This document shows positions 34,332-44,612 of a DNA stretch of 64,000 bases, in pieces; positions within the stretch are counted from its first letter, which is position 1; the number at the start of each line of letters is the position of its first letter. The notes under the pieces were generated by a model. The model saw only the letters and a program-made list of their open reading frames with translations, searched no databases and was not told where the DNA came from. The DNA comes from Sthenelais limicola (lineage: Eukaryota; Annelida; Polychaeta; Phyllodocida; Sigalionidae). Location of the stretch: the NCBI GenBank assembly GCA_942159475.1, contig OW804095.1, positions 147,984,808 to 148,048,807 on the forward strand, in the 5' to 3' direction. A program made the translations under genes and the position numbers.

Positions 34332-34566
34332 GGGTCAGATCATCAGAAAATGTACAATTGGCAGCTCTACACATTTAGGAAATTCTGCTAAATTAGGCTG
34401 AAAAATGGTCAATACCGGGTATATCTGAGTATATTTGGTATCACATTGATTTGAAGTATCAGTTCTGTTATGTCAAACTGCATTTTGAAGCTTATTTCTG
34501 TCTTAAATGTGGGTTATTTGAGAGGATCGGCGAAGGCGAATTGTACATTTTCTGAAAACTTGACCC
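34332..34566. mobile_element. Family G MITE, 235 bp, ATAT target duplication
   Basis: GGGTCAGATCATCAGAAAAT at the left, CTGAAAACTTGACCC at the right, ATAT on both sides. Confidence 0.88.
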
Positions 34567-35805
34567 ATATCTGTAAAGTAATCCAGGATAATCGTGGCAC
34601 ATCATTTAGCATTTATTATCAGACCTAACCACGGTCCCTAAAGCAATCCATGGAGCTATTGTGGAGTTATCTCTGCCATCGCTCTATCTGCCTTTAGTTC
34701 CCCCTCCCCCTCCCTCTGCCCCCTACCCTTCCCCACTCCACGGCCTGCCAATATCTGTCCCGCCTCAAGTGACACACTGGTTTGTCCGAATAAATGAGAT
34801 TTCTTATCACATTTAGATATGCTCTACCCCTAGCTCCCACCCTCTCTTCTCTCTCTCTCTCTCCAACTGTCTCATTATCCGTGTATCCATGAATCATTGT
34901 CAGGGTGAAGGTCTTTATATTCTATATTTGCTCTTTATAGATCTGTTTTATCTTTGTGCTTTTTAAGGTTATCTCTTTTTCTAGGTTATTACCACTTGGT
35001 GAGCATTGGTGATATGCTATCTTAATATGACTGTCTTGATGGGGGAGATTATTAAATTAATCTAACTCAATCTTCACTGTTTTATTTGTCTTCTGACTTC
35101 TTTTCTTCTTAACTTTCTGCTTCGGATTTTGTTGGTGTAAAGTTTAAATCGTCTTCAGATTTGACGACAGTACTACAAAGTTATGTTTTAGTGGTAGCAC
35201 AGAGTGGTCGGTAGGTATTATAAAGACATGGGTGTTTCCTGCATACACGGACATGGAGCCATTTAGTGTGTGTGTGTGGGGTATACTACCTAAAGATTTA
35301 ATGGAATGGAAGCTTTTGGAGCTGATCTCTTGGTAATTCTGGGTAGAGCTTAGTAATTCAGGCAATAATATAGAGTAGTATACTAACCCAGGAGTTAGTG
35401 GAAACCCAGATTTAGGAGCTGAACTAGATACAGCCAGGTATAACATCACAACATTAGATGATAGTATACAACCCAAGAATTAGAAGGCCAATTTAGGAGC
35501 TGAACTAAAGAGCCTGGTAAAACATCATATAACAATAGATGGTAGTATACTACCTCCAAATCTTGCCTCAAAGGCTGGCAGATTTTCATGTTTATTTATA
35601 TGGTAGGATACCGATAGTACTCTTGGAGCTGATTGGAGACCACCTCTGCTGGATAGTACTATATGGTTTCCTAGAAGGACCAACCTAGAAAGGCTGCTAT
35701 GAAAAATAATATACTGTAATCAACGCACTCAACATTTTAGCCCCAGAACTGGGTACAAGATTTCACCCTAATAAGTGCACACCCTTCCCAATGTTTTCAC
35801 GTACG
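34567..35805. other. Unassigned
   Basis: A CT microsatellite lies at 34848-34863. The rest is unique. The AGGAGCTGA motif recurs near 35355-35505, a weak local repeat. Confidence 0.5.
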
Positions 35806-35809
35806 TGAC

Positions 35810-36160
35810 ATGTTTGGCAGCAACATTTGGTCACGTTTTGCAGTTATTCCCAGGTGGCCCAACATCTGCCCAATGACCGTCTATCAAATATTCGTATATC
35901 CATCGGTCTGCTGTTGCCCATCACTGGCCCACTGTTGGCCTATCACGAGTCCTCCGTTGGGGAAAATCATTGTTGGCCCAATGTTGACCTGATGTTGGAC
36001 AATGGTGGCATCCGATGTTGTTGATGAGACGTTGGGTCAGTAGTGTTGGGCCAATGGTATCAATCCACCATTAGCAATCCAACGTTGGGCCAATATTCCT
36101 GCCGATGCTAATGGTGGCATTTCTATGTTGGCAAACCAACATTGGGCCAATAAGGTAGTG
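35810..36160. repeat. Element rich in TTGGCCCAA-type palindromes
   Basis: TTGGCCCAAT, GTTGGGCCAAT and GATGTTGG-type motifs recur about every 30-50 bases in both orientations. CAACGTTGGGCCAATATT and ACCAACATTGGGCCAATA are near copies. No coding frame is credible. Possibly a degenerate tandem repeat or foldback element. Confidence 0.6.
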
Positions 36161-36217
36161 CTATTATATCTGGATTAGAGTGTGCTCTTACTAGGGCTAG
36201 TAAGGTGGATACAATAT

Positions 36218-36604
36218 GTGATCCGTTTTAGGAAAATGAGTCATAAGTCGCAAAATATGGATTTTGAGATATCATCATATTTGAAAAGAGGAGATCAATG
36301 TGATTCCAATGAATGTAAACATTAAGGACATCTATAGTACTATTATCCTTTTAGTTAGATATTTTTATTTTTGAAAAAAACCTTTGCAATATTTCTGGGT
36401 GGATAATTACCAGTAAAGTAGCTAAATATACTCAATGGGATGATCTAAGAAACGCACTGATATAATTAATGAACAGTCTCGGAATTTGGTAGATGTATTG
36501 ACACCCCAAAAATGAAAATATTCCAACAAAGAGATCTTGTAAGTAAACGACTTTGAAAAACACCAATTTTGCGACTTGTGACTCATTTTCCTATAACACA
36601 TCAC
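36218..36604. mobile_element. Family V MITE, 387 bp
   Basis: GTGATCCGTTTTAGG at the left, CCTATAACACATCAC at the right, ATAT on both sides. Confidence 0.87.
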
Positions 36605-36911
36605 ATATGGTTAAAAAGGAGCCAGTGTGTGGTATTGAGTATATATGAGGGCTAGATCCATATTAAAGATAGCGGTTGACCCGATGCTACAGATGGGATT
36701 ATGAGAATTTCATAAAATACAAACAGCTTATCTGTGTGTAATTGCTTGAGGGAGCTCTCTCCTCTGCCTCTAGTCCCTCTTCTCATTACCATTCACCCAG
36801 CTCCAAGAGGGAAGAGAAACTTTATTTTCTTTGAAATTATCATTTTTAAACTTGGTTAGTTGCGAGATAAAATCGAATCGACCTTGGATTCTGGCTTGGA
36901 ATCAATTATAT
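36605..36911. other. Unassigned
   Basis: High-complexity stretch around 36730-36890 with no family match. Confidence 0.4.
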
Positions 36912-36996
36912 GGGTCAGGGCGTTGGAAAATGTAGAATCGGCAGCTCTACGCATTTTATTTAGTAAATTATGCTAAACCAAGGCTGAAAAATGATA
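36912..36996. mobile_element. Family G left end, truncated
   Basis: GGGTCAGGGCGTTGGAAAAT and GGCAGCTCTACGCATTT. It stops where the next element begins. Confidence 0.65.
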
Positions 36997-37011
36997 ATCA
37001 GATGGAATGCA

Positions 37012-37398
37012 CCGAGTGGTTGTTCTGAATTAGTGTATCAGACACACACGAAGTGTAAATGGTTAACACATAATTATGTAATTAATTAATGTGGATTTTA
37101 CCCTTATACGCAAGCTTGCCTCTTAGTTACCTTAGTTAATCTTCCAAAATTCATGGTAACGACTGGAAGAACTGGGACTATCCCAGAAGTCTGTAGACCA
37201 ATTTGTCATTTTTTTCTCTTAATGTACCTGTTACTATACTATATTTTGACAAATAAAAGATTTTTCAATTCAATTCAATTCAATTCAAATGAATGTATGT
37301 ATCATTGTGAGTGGTGAATCCACCCATGATGATACGCACAATTTTTCACTCCAAGTGTGTCTGATATGTGCCATTTCAGAATAGCCATGCATTTTTTT
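37012..37398. mobile_element. Inverted-repeat element hosting a retroposon
   Basis: TGTATCAGACACACACGAAG near the left faces CCAAGTGTGTCTGATATGTG at the right. TTCTGAATT/TTTCAGAA extends the pairing. Inside, 37125-37290 carries a retroposon 3' end with a CAATT tail. Confidence 0.6.
37125..37290 (+). mobile_element. Retroposon 3' end with CAATT tail
   Basis: GGAAGAACTGGGACTATCCC (a small hairpin), GACAAATAAAAGATTTTT and then four CAATT repeats. Confidence 0.6.
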
Positions 37399-37837
37399 AT
37401 TTTTTTTAAAACAAATTTTATTGCCAAGATTCCGCAATAGCGGTACGTTTCATTTGACATGTGAACATTTTATAAGACATCTAGATCAATTTACAGTTTA
37501 CAATAGACCTGTAGGAATTAAGTTTTTTAACATTATAACATCACTAGATACAGAAGATCGACGAAGCATACAATACAAAACTATTTTTGTTTTTGTTTTT
37601 TGCATTCCATATTTATATCACAACAACAATGTTTAAATCAACAATGCCTTTGTGTCTCTACAAAGCATGTCAGGGATGTCTCATGCCAAAATCACATGTT
37701 TTAAAACAAAAAAATGCATAGTGCAGATTAGTTAGTTGTTGTGTTGGGTCAATAACAAGCTAAGTTGCCATATAGTTACTAGTAGCATCAGGGTATATTT
37801 ATAAAAAAAATATAGTGTTGTGTTGTTTAAAAAGATC
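37399..37837. other. Unassigned, T-rich start
   Basis: TTTTAAAACAAATTTTATTGCC resembles the reversed tail of a retroposon. Nothing else recognised. Confidence 0.35.
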
Positions 37838-38058
37838 TGTTTGGTTATGTTGAATAGGGGATTTGCATGTCTCACTGCGCATGTCTACTGCAGTGCATGC
37901 TGGGATAGTCCCATAATTCCATGCAAATCAAGATTCAAAATGGCGGCTATGCAAATCCCCTATTGTATTTTGCACCCAACGTTTGTCTTAGATTTTAGTT
38001 ATTTGAGAGGATTGGTGAAGGCAAATTTTACATTTCATGATGGCCTGTCCCATATGAA
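37838..38058. mobile_element. Half of a family G MITE split by a family T insertion
   Basis: GATCTGTTTGGTTATGTTG and, after 37964, TATTTTGCACCCAACGTTTG, TTGAGAGGATTGGTGAAGG follow family G order. The left half of the host is absent. Confidence 0.7.
37853..37964. mobile_element. Compact 112-bp family T foldback
   Basis: AATAGGGGATTTGCATG at the left and ATGCAAATCCCCTATT at the right. It retains GCATGCTGGGATAG and AAAATGGCGGC, the YY1-like motif. Most of the interior is deleted. Confidence 0.85.
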
Positions 38059-38064
38059 TTAATA

Positions 38065-38200
38065 GTGGGTATTGTATTGTATTGTATATCGTTTATTTCC
38101 TGAAAACAGTACATGATAATACATTTAAGATAAATTAGACCGGAAATGGGTCGGCCTTCTTCTGTGGCAGCCATAGCTCTTCCAGAGGGTCCCATTGGTA
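38065..38200 (-). mobile_element. Retroposon 3' end with ATACA tail
   Basis: On the minus strand TTTTCAGGAAATAAACGATA leads to ATACA repeats. Confidence 0.55.
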
Positions 38201-38203
38201 TGG

Positions 38204-38438
38204 GGGTCAGATCGTCAGAAAATGTACAATTCACTTTCACCGATCCTCTCAAATAACCCAAATTTAAGACGAAAATCAGGTTCAAAATACAGTTCAACAT
38301 AACCAGACAGATTTATTGAATGAATACAATGCAAAATCCTTTCAGATATACCTAATATTTATCACTTTTCACTCTAATTTAGTAGAATTTGATAGATGTG
38401 TAGAACTGTAGATTGTGCATTTTCTGAAAATCTGACCC
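38204..38438. mobile_element. Family G MITE, 235 bp
   Basis: GGGTCAGATCGTCAGAAAAT at the left and CTGAAAATCTGACCC at the right. No matching flanks. Confidence 0.82.
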
Positions 38439-39606
38439 ATATGGTTATATCTCTCTAATTGCAAGCAGATAAGGAGATTTTGTCTTTGATACCTTTTACT
38501 TCTTGGTGCAAATTCTTCATTTCCTCTTGAGATCTGGTGGAAATGATATGTCTCTACTCTTGTTTTCTTTTGTTTTCTATGTGACAATATGATAAGCATC
38601 TGGTAGTAGCTCAGGGAAGAGTTGTCTTTTGAAATCTTCTGCAAAGTAACACATAGCACTTCTACGTGGTATTGAGTGAAGTCAAATATCTAAAGGTTAT
38701 TTTGTTATAAATTTCATTCCTAAACTAAAACATTTAAAGAAAAGTTTCAAAGATAAAGAGATTGAGCAGTAGTTGCCCACTTAAGTATTGACTAATCAAT
38801 AGTTGGATTTGCTGGCTGGGCTACCTGACACACCAGTGCCACTAGTATTGACACACCTATACCTCACCCCATGGTCCAGGGCATCCACCCTGACCACCTT
38901 ACTGACCGGTACTTGCGTCCAGTAACCTTGGAGACTCGTGGAGGAGGAGGTCAGTGTAGACACTCTCTTACAGACATTACAGACACACTGCTACGGACGG
39001 ACAGAATAACTGATCCTATCATGTAGATTAACAACTATCATCTTTCCTTCTACACTAATTACTAATTACCTTTACTTATGCACCACTCCTTTCCTTCTAT
39101 AGTAGTAGGACTGCACCTAACAGCCCCTGGCGGAAAATCATGGACAATGCTAAATAATAGCCCCCCTGAGCCTTGTATATCCTCATCACTTATGGCTGTA
39201 TAAATATGTTAAATAAAAAAAATAATAATAAAAAAAAAAGAAAAATACCGAGAGAAACACCTATTTTAATGTAGATATTAAATACACCGTCTGGGAATTT
39301 TGCGCATGAGTTCATACAACTAAAAGCGCCGAAACACCCAATAAGTGTAGAAAAACCATTTGACAAATCTATTTTTTACGAATGTCATTTTTCAAATGTC
39401 ATTTGGTGCATGAATTCATACGCTAAACACCAAAAACAAGTGAGAAAACCACAACCAAATATCACTGGAAAATATAATTTGTACCACTGTAGACTCAAAA
39501 GATGTGGCAGAAACATTTGACAAATCTATTTTTTACCACTGTCATTTTTCTGTGACACATCATCACAAATGGCAATAATCTTGTAGATCGGGTCTGTCTG
39601 TTAAGT
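38439..39606. other. Mostly unassigned
   Basis: On the minus strand 38577-38660 reads as 27 ordinary-looking codons before a stop, too short to name. A possible retroposon end with A-rich tail is at 39150-39240, and 39300-39568 ends with TGTGACACATCATCACAA, distantly like family V. Confidence 0.35.
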
Positions 39607-39841
39607 GGGCAAGATTTTCAGAAAATGTACAATTCACCTTCACAAACCCTCTCAAATAACCCATATTTAAGACAAAAAGGAGCTTCAAAATGCAGTTTAA
39701 CATAACAGAACTGATGCTTTAAATTAATGCGATACCAAATATACTCAGATGTACCCGGTATTCTTCATTTTTCAGCCTAATTTAGGAGAATTTTCTAAAT
39801 GTGTAGAGATGCCAATTGTACATTTTCTGAAAATCCGACCC
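39607..39841. mobile_element. Family G MITE, 235 bp, AAGT target duplication
   Basis: GGGCAAGATTTTCAGAAAAT at the left and CTGAAAATCCGACCC at the right. AAGT at 39603-39606 and 39842-39845. Confidence 0.9.
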
Positions 39842-40208
39842 AAGTATGCAGTTAGGGCGAGCAGGAGCAATAGAAGGAGCAGTTTATTGAGCTGGTTACT
39901 AGGTTTGACAAGTTCCGGGTCCGGAGTAGTTTAGGTGGATTGCTTAGGAAGGCCCTTGCATACAGGGATCAGTTGTGATGAAGTCCAGCCGTCCATCATT
40001 CTCCTCTCTCTGTATGTGAGGCTCAATTAATCACCCAGCAACAACTCGCTCCTTGTGCTCATGCATATTCTGCTGAGCTGCTCAGTCTATACACAGAAGG
40101 GAATGATTTATTTTATTTACTTTTTATATGTTATGCTGCGCTTAATCGTACATCAGTGCTGGGCATAATAAACTTGTGATATAACATATATATGCAGGAT
40201 GGTCTTCT
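39842..40208. other. Unassigned
   Basis: High-complexity stretch around 39960-40090 with no family match. Confidence 0.4.
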
Positions 40209-41165
40209 ATAGGGGAATTGTATGTCTGACATCTTGAATCTTGATTCACATGGAAGGTGGGACTTACATGTCTGACATCTTGAATCTTGAGTCACGTGGT
40301 ATGGAGGACTTGCAATTCCACCATCTTGAATTTTTATTCACATGGAGTTATGGGGCTTGTATTTCTGTATGTCCGCCATCTTGAATCTTGAGTTACATGG
40401 AATATAGGGCACTTGCATGGCCGCCATCTTGAATCTTGATTCACATGGAATAGGGCACTTGCATGGCTCCCATCTTGAATCTTGAGTTACACGGAATAGG
40501 GCACTTGCATGTCCGCCATCTTGAATCTTGATTCACATGGAATAGGGGACTTGCATGGCCGCCATCTTGTATCTTGATTCACATGGAATAGGGCACTTGC
40601 ATGGCCGCCATCTTGTATCTTGATTCACATGGAATAGGGCACTTGCATGGCCGCCATCTTGTATCTTGATTCACATGGAATAGGGCACTTGCATGTCCGC
40701 CATCTTGAATCTTGATTCACATGGAATAGGGGACTTGCATGGCCGCCATCTTGTATCTTGATTCACATGGAATAGGGCACTTGCATGGCCGCCATCTTGT
40801 ATCTTGATTCACATGGAATAGGGCACTTGCATGGCCGCCATCTCGAATCTTGATTCACATGGAATAGGGCACTTGCATGGCCGCCATCTCGAATCTTGAT
40901 TCACATGGAATAGGGCACTTGCATGGCCGCCATCTTGAATATTGATTCACATGGAATAGGGCACTTGCATGGCCGCCATCTTGAATCTTGAGTCAGATGG
41001 AATAGGGCACTTGCATGTCCGCCATCTTGAATCTTGATTCACATGGTATTATTGCTGTTATTGGTGTGATGGGAATTGTATATCCGCCATCTTGAATCTT
41101 GAGTCACATGTTATTATGGGAGATGCATGTCCACCATCCTGAATCTTGATTTACATGGAAGTATG
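40209..41165 (+). repeat. 46-bp satellite derived from family T, dense in YY1-like sites
   Basis: About 20 units. The consensus is CACTTGCATGGCCGCCATCT, TGAATCTTGATTCACATGG, AATAGGG, and most spacings are exactly 46 (for example 40561 to 40607). The first unit starts TATAGGGGAATTG. Order and sequence match the left end of family T (AATAGGGG, TTGCAT, GCCGCCATTTTGAATCTTG, ATTCGCATGGAATTATGGGA). About 13 units keep CCGCCATCTTG and about eight keep the full GCCGCCATCTTG. Confidence 0.93.
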
Positions 41166-41407
41166 GAAGTTGTATATGAATTTCGGTGGAGCCCCAATGG
41201 GATCCCTAAGTTATTCAGAAGGCAAATTCACAATTAAATCAAACAATTCATTCACATACGATTGTACAAATTACGGAATTATGGGAGTATATGACTTGTT
41301 ATGCAACAGGCACCTGGCGCACGTGCACATTATTGACATACATCTCAAAGTTCAGATTTACAAAAGTATCAATATAAAAACAGAATTATGATGACTGAGT
41401 GTAGTTT

Positions 41408-41631
41408 AAAGGGCATTCTCAGTTAACGATCTTCTACCTTTTGTCTCGTTCCAACTCATTTAAAAGTCATTGTACCCAGACTTTGGAGGATTTTGTCCAG
41501 TTGTTTTGCAAGGCCTTCTTTCTGGGACACGATTTGACTGTGACTCCTTGTATACACATATAACAGTCATACCATGGCTAAATTTGGCAGGATTTGTTCG
41601 TAATAACAACTGAGAATGCAGTTTTAAATGA
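41408..41631. mobile_element. Family S element with both ends
   Basis: TTTAAAGGGCATTCTCAGTT at the left and AACTGAGAATGCAGTTTTAAA at the right (inverted), about 224 bp. TTTAAA lies at both edges and may contain a TTAA target. Confidence 0.75.
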
Positions 41632-42744
41632 TCGGATGAGATGTGAATGTTTTCCCACCACCACCACCAACAACAATCTACAGACTAGTACCCACTCCAA
41701 ACAGCCTCCAAATCAGGGTCTGCAGACTCCTGCTGGTAATCTTAAAATGGCGTGCTTGAGCTGGCGAGTCAAATATGTCTGAATAACGAGCGGCAGAAGC
41801 TTGGAAAAAAGGCATTGTCGTGATTATCTGCCCTATCAAATATACATCGCTTTAACACTTGTAGCAGCAACCCAGGTCATGCATAGCCTCTCCTCCTGCC
41901 GCTTCTCCTCTCAGCCTTTATTACTGATGCCATAACAGTTACAGCAAATCAAACTTTCCTTTTCTTTTTTTTTTAAAGAAATTTTATTGAGCTGATTTCA
42001 ATGCTTTACATGGATAATCTCACAGACTGAAGGGAAAACGTTTTACATAATCTTCTAATATTAGGTCTTTCTTGTATTTTTTTTTTACTAATAATTTAAC
42101 TTTTTTAACATACTCATATTTCTCCGACACATAACATATTTTGTTGCCGGTTTCATTTACATGACCGAATCAGACTATATACATTGGTAACATATTTTCA
42201 GTTTTTCATTATGGACAACCTCTCTTCTGTACAAGATATAAATATTATTTTCAATTCTTTGTTTCTTAACGCTGTAGAACTGTACATTTAAGTAGTGAAA
42301 ATGAAATATGATTTGTATTTCCTCCTGTCGCCTGTCATGAATTTATTTGCTTTTCTCGAAATCTTCGCCGTAGAATTGCAGATTTGAATATTGAATATTG
42401 AAAGAATAATTGGTATTTCCTGTTAGTCATGAATTGTATTTTTATCGCGAAATTTTCATTATTTTTGTATTTTGTTGCTCTACAGTTGTGTTTATTCTCC
42501 TAAATATCTAGATCGTAATTCCCTATATGGTATGACCACATTAATATATTATATAAAAAGAGTAGAAAATTGTCAGAAAAAACAAAAATAATACAAAAGT
42601 GAGGAAAAGCCTCAGGTAAAACAAAACGTTGTTTTGTATATGTTTATTCAGGCGTTGCGAGAGCGTTAGTGTTGTATGCCGCGTTGGCAGGATAAATGGA
42701 ATAAAACAATTTTACAAAAACAAAAAACAAAAAAAATATTATAT
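41632..42744. other. AT-rich region with two retroposon-like tails
   Basis: TTTTAAAGAAATTTTATTGAG near 41970 looks like a reversed tail. 42640-42735 ends GGAATAAAACAATTTTAC plus A-rich tail on the + strand. A CAN-rich tract lies at 41655-41675. No gene recognised. Confidence 0.4.
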
Positions 42745-43000
42745 AGGTTAAAGCTACACTCTCAGCTAATATTAGTAAAAAGATAAACTAAAACTAAAAC
42801 TAAAACTAAAACTCATTTTTGTTTCTTTCTTTTCAAACCCATCTAAAAGTCATATGACCAACATCTTGGAGGAATTTTTCCAATTCTTTCTGCTAAAGGG
42901 CTTCCAAAACATCCTCATATGTATTTGGAGGACCCATCCGAATTCTTTCCTGCAATGACTTCACTTATTACAAATTAAAAAGTAAAATTCTTTAAAATGT
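42745..43000 (+). mobile_element. Family S fragment
   Basis: TTAAAGCTACACTCTCAGCT at the left, with a local AAACTA expansion, and CATCTTGGAGGAATTTTTCC. Confidence 0.55.
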
Positions 43001-43728
43001 ATGTTTACTTTAGAAAGGGTATTGCTAGTTCATGATAACATCTTTTTTGAGCATATAACATATGACTTGGAATTAAGGATTGAATTGTAGATGAATCCGT
43101 TCTAGCGGAAAATAGTATTCTAATTGGCACTCGACGGAAGACCTATCTAAACAATTGTTTATTTAGATTGTTGGACCACCTTATTGTAAAAACAACAGCA
43201 ACAAAGAATTCTTGAATTGAATTGAATCCTTATAGCCTCCATGGCCATTCTGATATCCTGAAATGTCGATAGTCAAAATAAATACAGCAGAGTAACAACC
43301 ATCTTGGTAACGCAATGCTACTAGCTGGTAATTATGACTAGTTTAGTTCAGACCCAATAAGGACATAACAGAGAAGATACCCAGTAAAGCGACCATCCCA
43401 CTATGCAATCAACAATCACCCAACGGTGGTCGCATTAGCGGGACAATTTTTTTAAAGCATATTTTATTGGTCAAAGTTTCACATACGTGATAATCAACTT
43501 ATATAACATCTAGACATTTTAACTTAATTCAATTGATGATACTGGTCTATATAATCAATTACTCTAGTTTAGTTGTTATAAATGCATTCAGGTCTACACA
43601 ATTTCAGATATGTGACAAACAATCCCAGATCTAATTAGTTCTGACATTAATACATTTAGTCATTCAATACTTATACAAATTTAGAGTGATTTAGATTCCT
43701 AGCGGAACAAACTTCCATTACTGTATAT
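43001..43728. other. Unassigned with two retroposon-like pieces
   Basis: CGACGGAAGACCTATC at 43128 (+) matches the retroposon motif. TTTTTTTAAAGCATATTTTATTG near 43450 reads as a reversed tail. Confidence 0.35.
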
Positions 43729-43999
43729 GTGATATGTTCCAGGAAAATGAGTCATAACTCGCAAAATTGATATTTTACAAAGTGTTTTTTTCACAAGATC
43801 ACATTATTGGAATGTTCTAATTTTTTGGAAACTTTTTTTTTCACAAACGAAAATATCAAACTTGAAATGTAGAAATACTTATTATATTATTAGACTGTTT
43901 ACTATCATTGGAATCAGTTTGATCTCATCTTTTCTAATATAATGCTATCTCAAAATCTATTTTTTGCGACTTATGACTCATTTTCCTGAAACACATCAC
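43729..43999. mobile_element. Family V MITE with internal deletion, 271 bp
   Basis: GTGATATGTTCCAGGAAAAT at the left, CCTGAAACACATCAC at the right, ATAT on both sides. Confidence 0.88.
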
Positions 44000-44092
44000 A
44001 TATATGAATCCTACTAAAAGCCTTATTCAAGGCAAAACCAATTGAAACAAGACCCAACTCCCTGTAATAGATCTGTCCCTGGACTTATTTGT

Positions 44093-44312
44093 AGAATACT
44101 GTGAACGTATTTATTTTCGCGCAAATACATTTTCGCGCACTAAGTCCTTTGACACCTTTTCGCGGGGATTTAAATTCGCGCAGCAAGGAAGTATCACACA
44201 TTGTTTATGCAATAATTATACCTTTCGCGCAGGATTTATTTTCGCGCACAAAGGTGGGTGCGCGAAAATAGCGAAAATAAATACTGCGCGAACATTGATA
44301 CCTTTACAGTAG
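44093..44312. mobile_element. TTTTCGCG-rich foldback MITE
   Basis: TACTGTGAACGTATTTATTT at the left faces TGATACCTTTACAGTA at the right. TTTTCGCG or CGCGAAAA occurs six or more times in mirrored order. Edge TA may be the target duplication. Elements of this look are, from general knowledge, common in molluscs and other marine invertebrates. Confidence 0.75.
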
Positions 44313-44612
44313 TTTATTTAGGCATTGCACCTATCTTCAACCCAGTAAAACCCCACCAAGCAGCCTTGACAGGGAGCTATCTGATACATTGGCAATTTCC
44401 TTTTTGACAAGAGACGAGCAGAGCAGCAATAGGTGCACTTTCCAAAACAAGCTTTCCTCGTACAGTTGTATTGATAATGTTTAGTATTGATTTAGGGTAA
44501 AATAAGGCAGAAGGGCACCTGGTGCACCTATTAAATCAACAAGAAAGTTAACTTTGTTAGCTTATGTGCGGCAGTTATTGTGTGTACTTAAATGAACTTA
44601 AATATACTTAAA

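Noticed and set aside
38577..38660. Short protein-like stretch on the minus strand
   Set aside because: Only about 27 codons before a stop, with no recognisable family and no splice signals. Possibly an old LINE fragment, but not supportable.
39119..39135. Second CTCF-like motif (CCGCCAGGGGCTG, inverted)
   Set aside because: It departs from the core at key positions. Matches of this quality are expected by chance.
40209..41165. CRISPR-like array (46-bp periodic repeat)
   Set aside because: The whole unit is repeated without unique spacers, the context is eukaryotic, and the unit derives from a transposon end.
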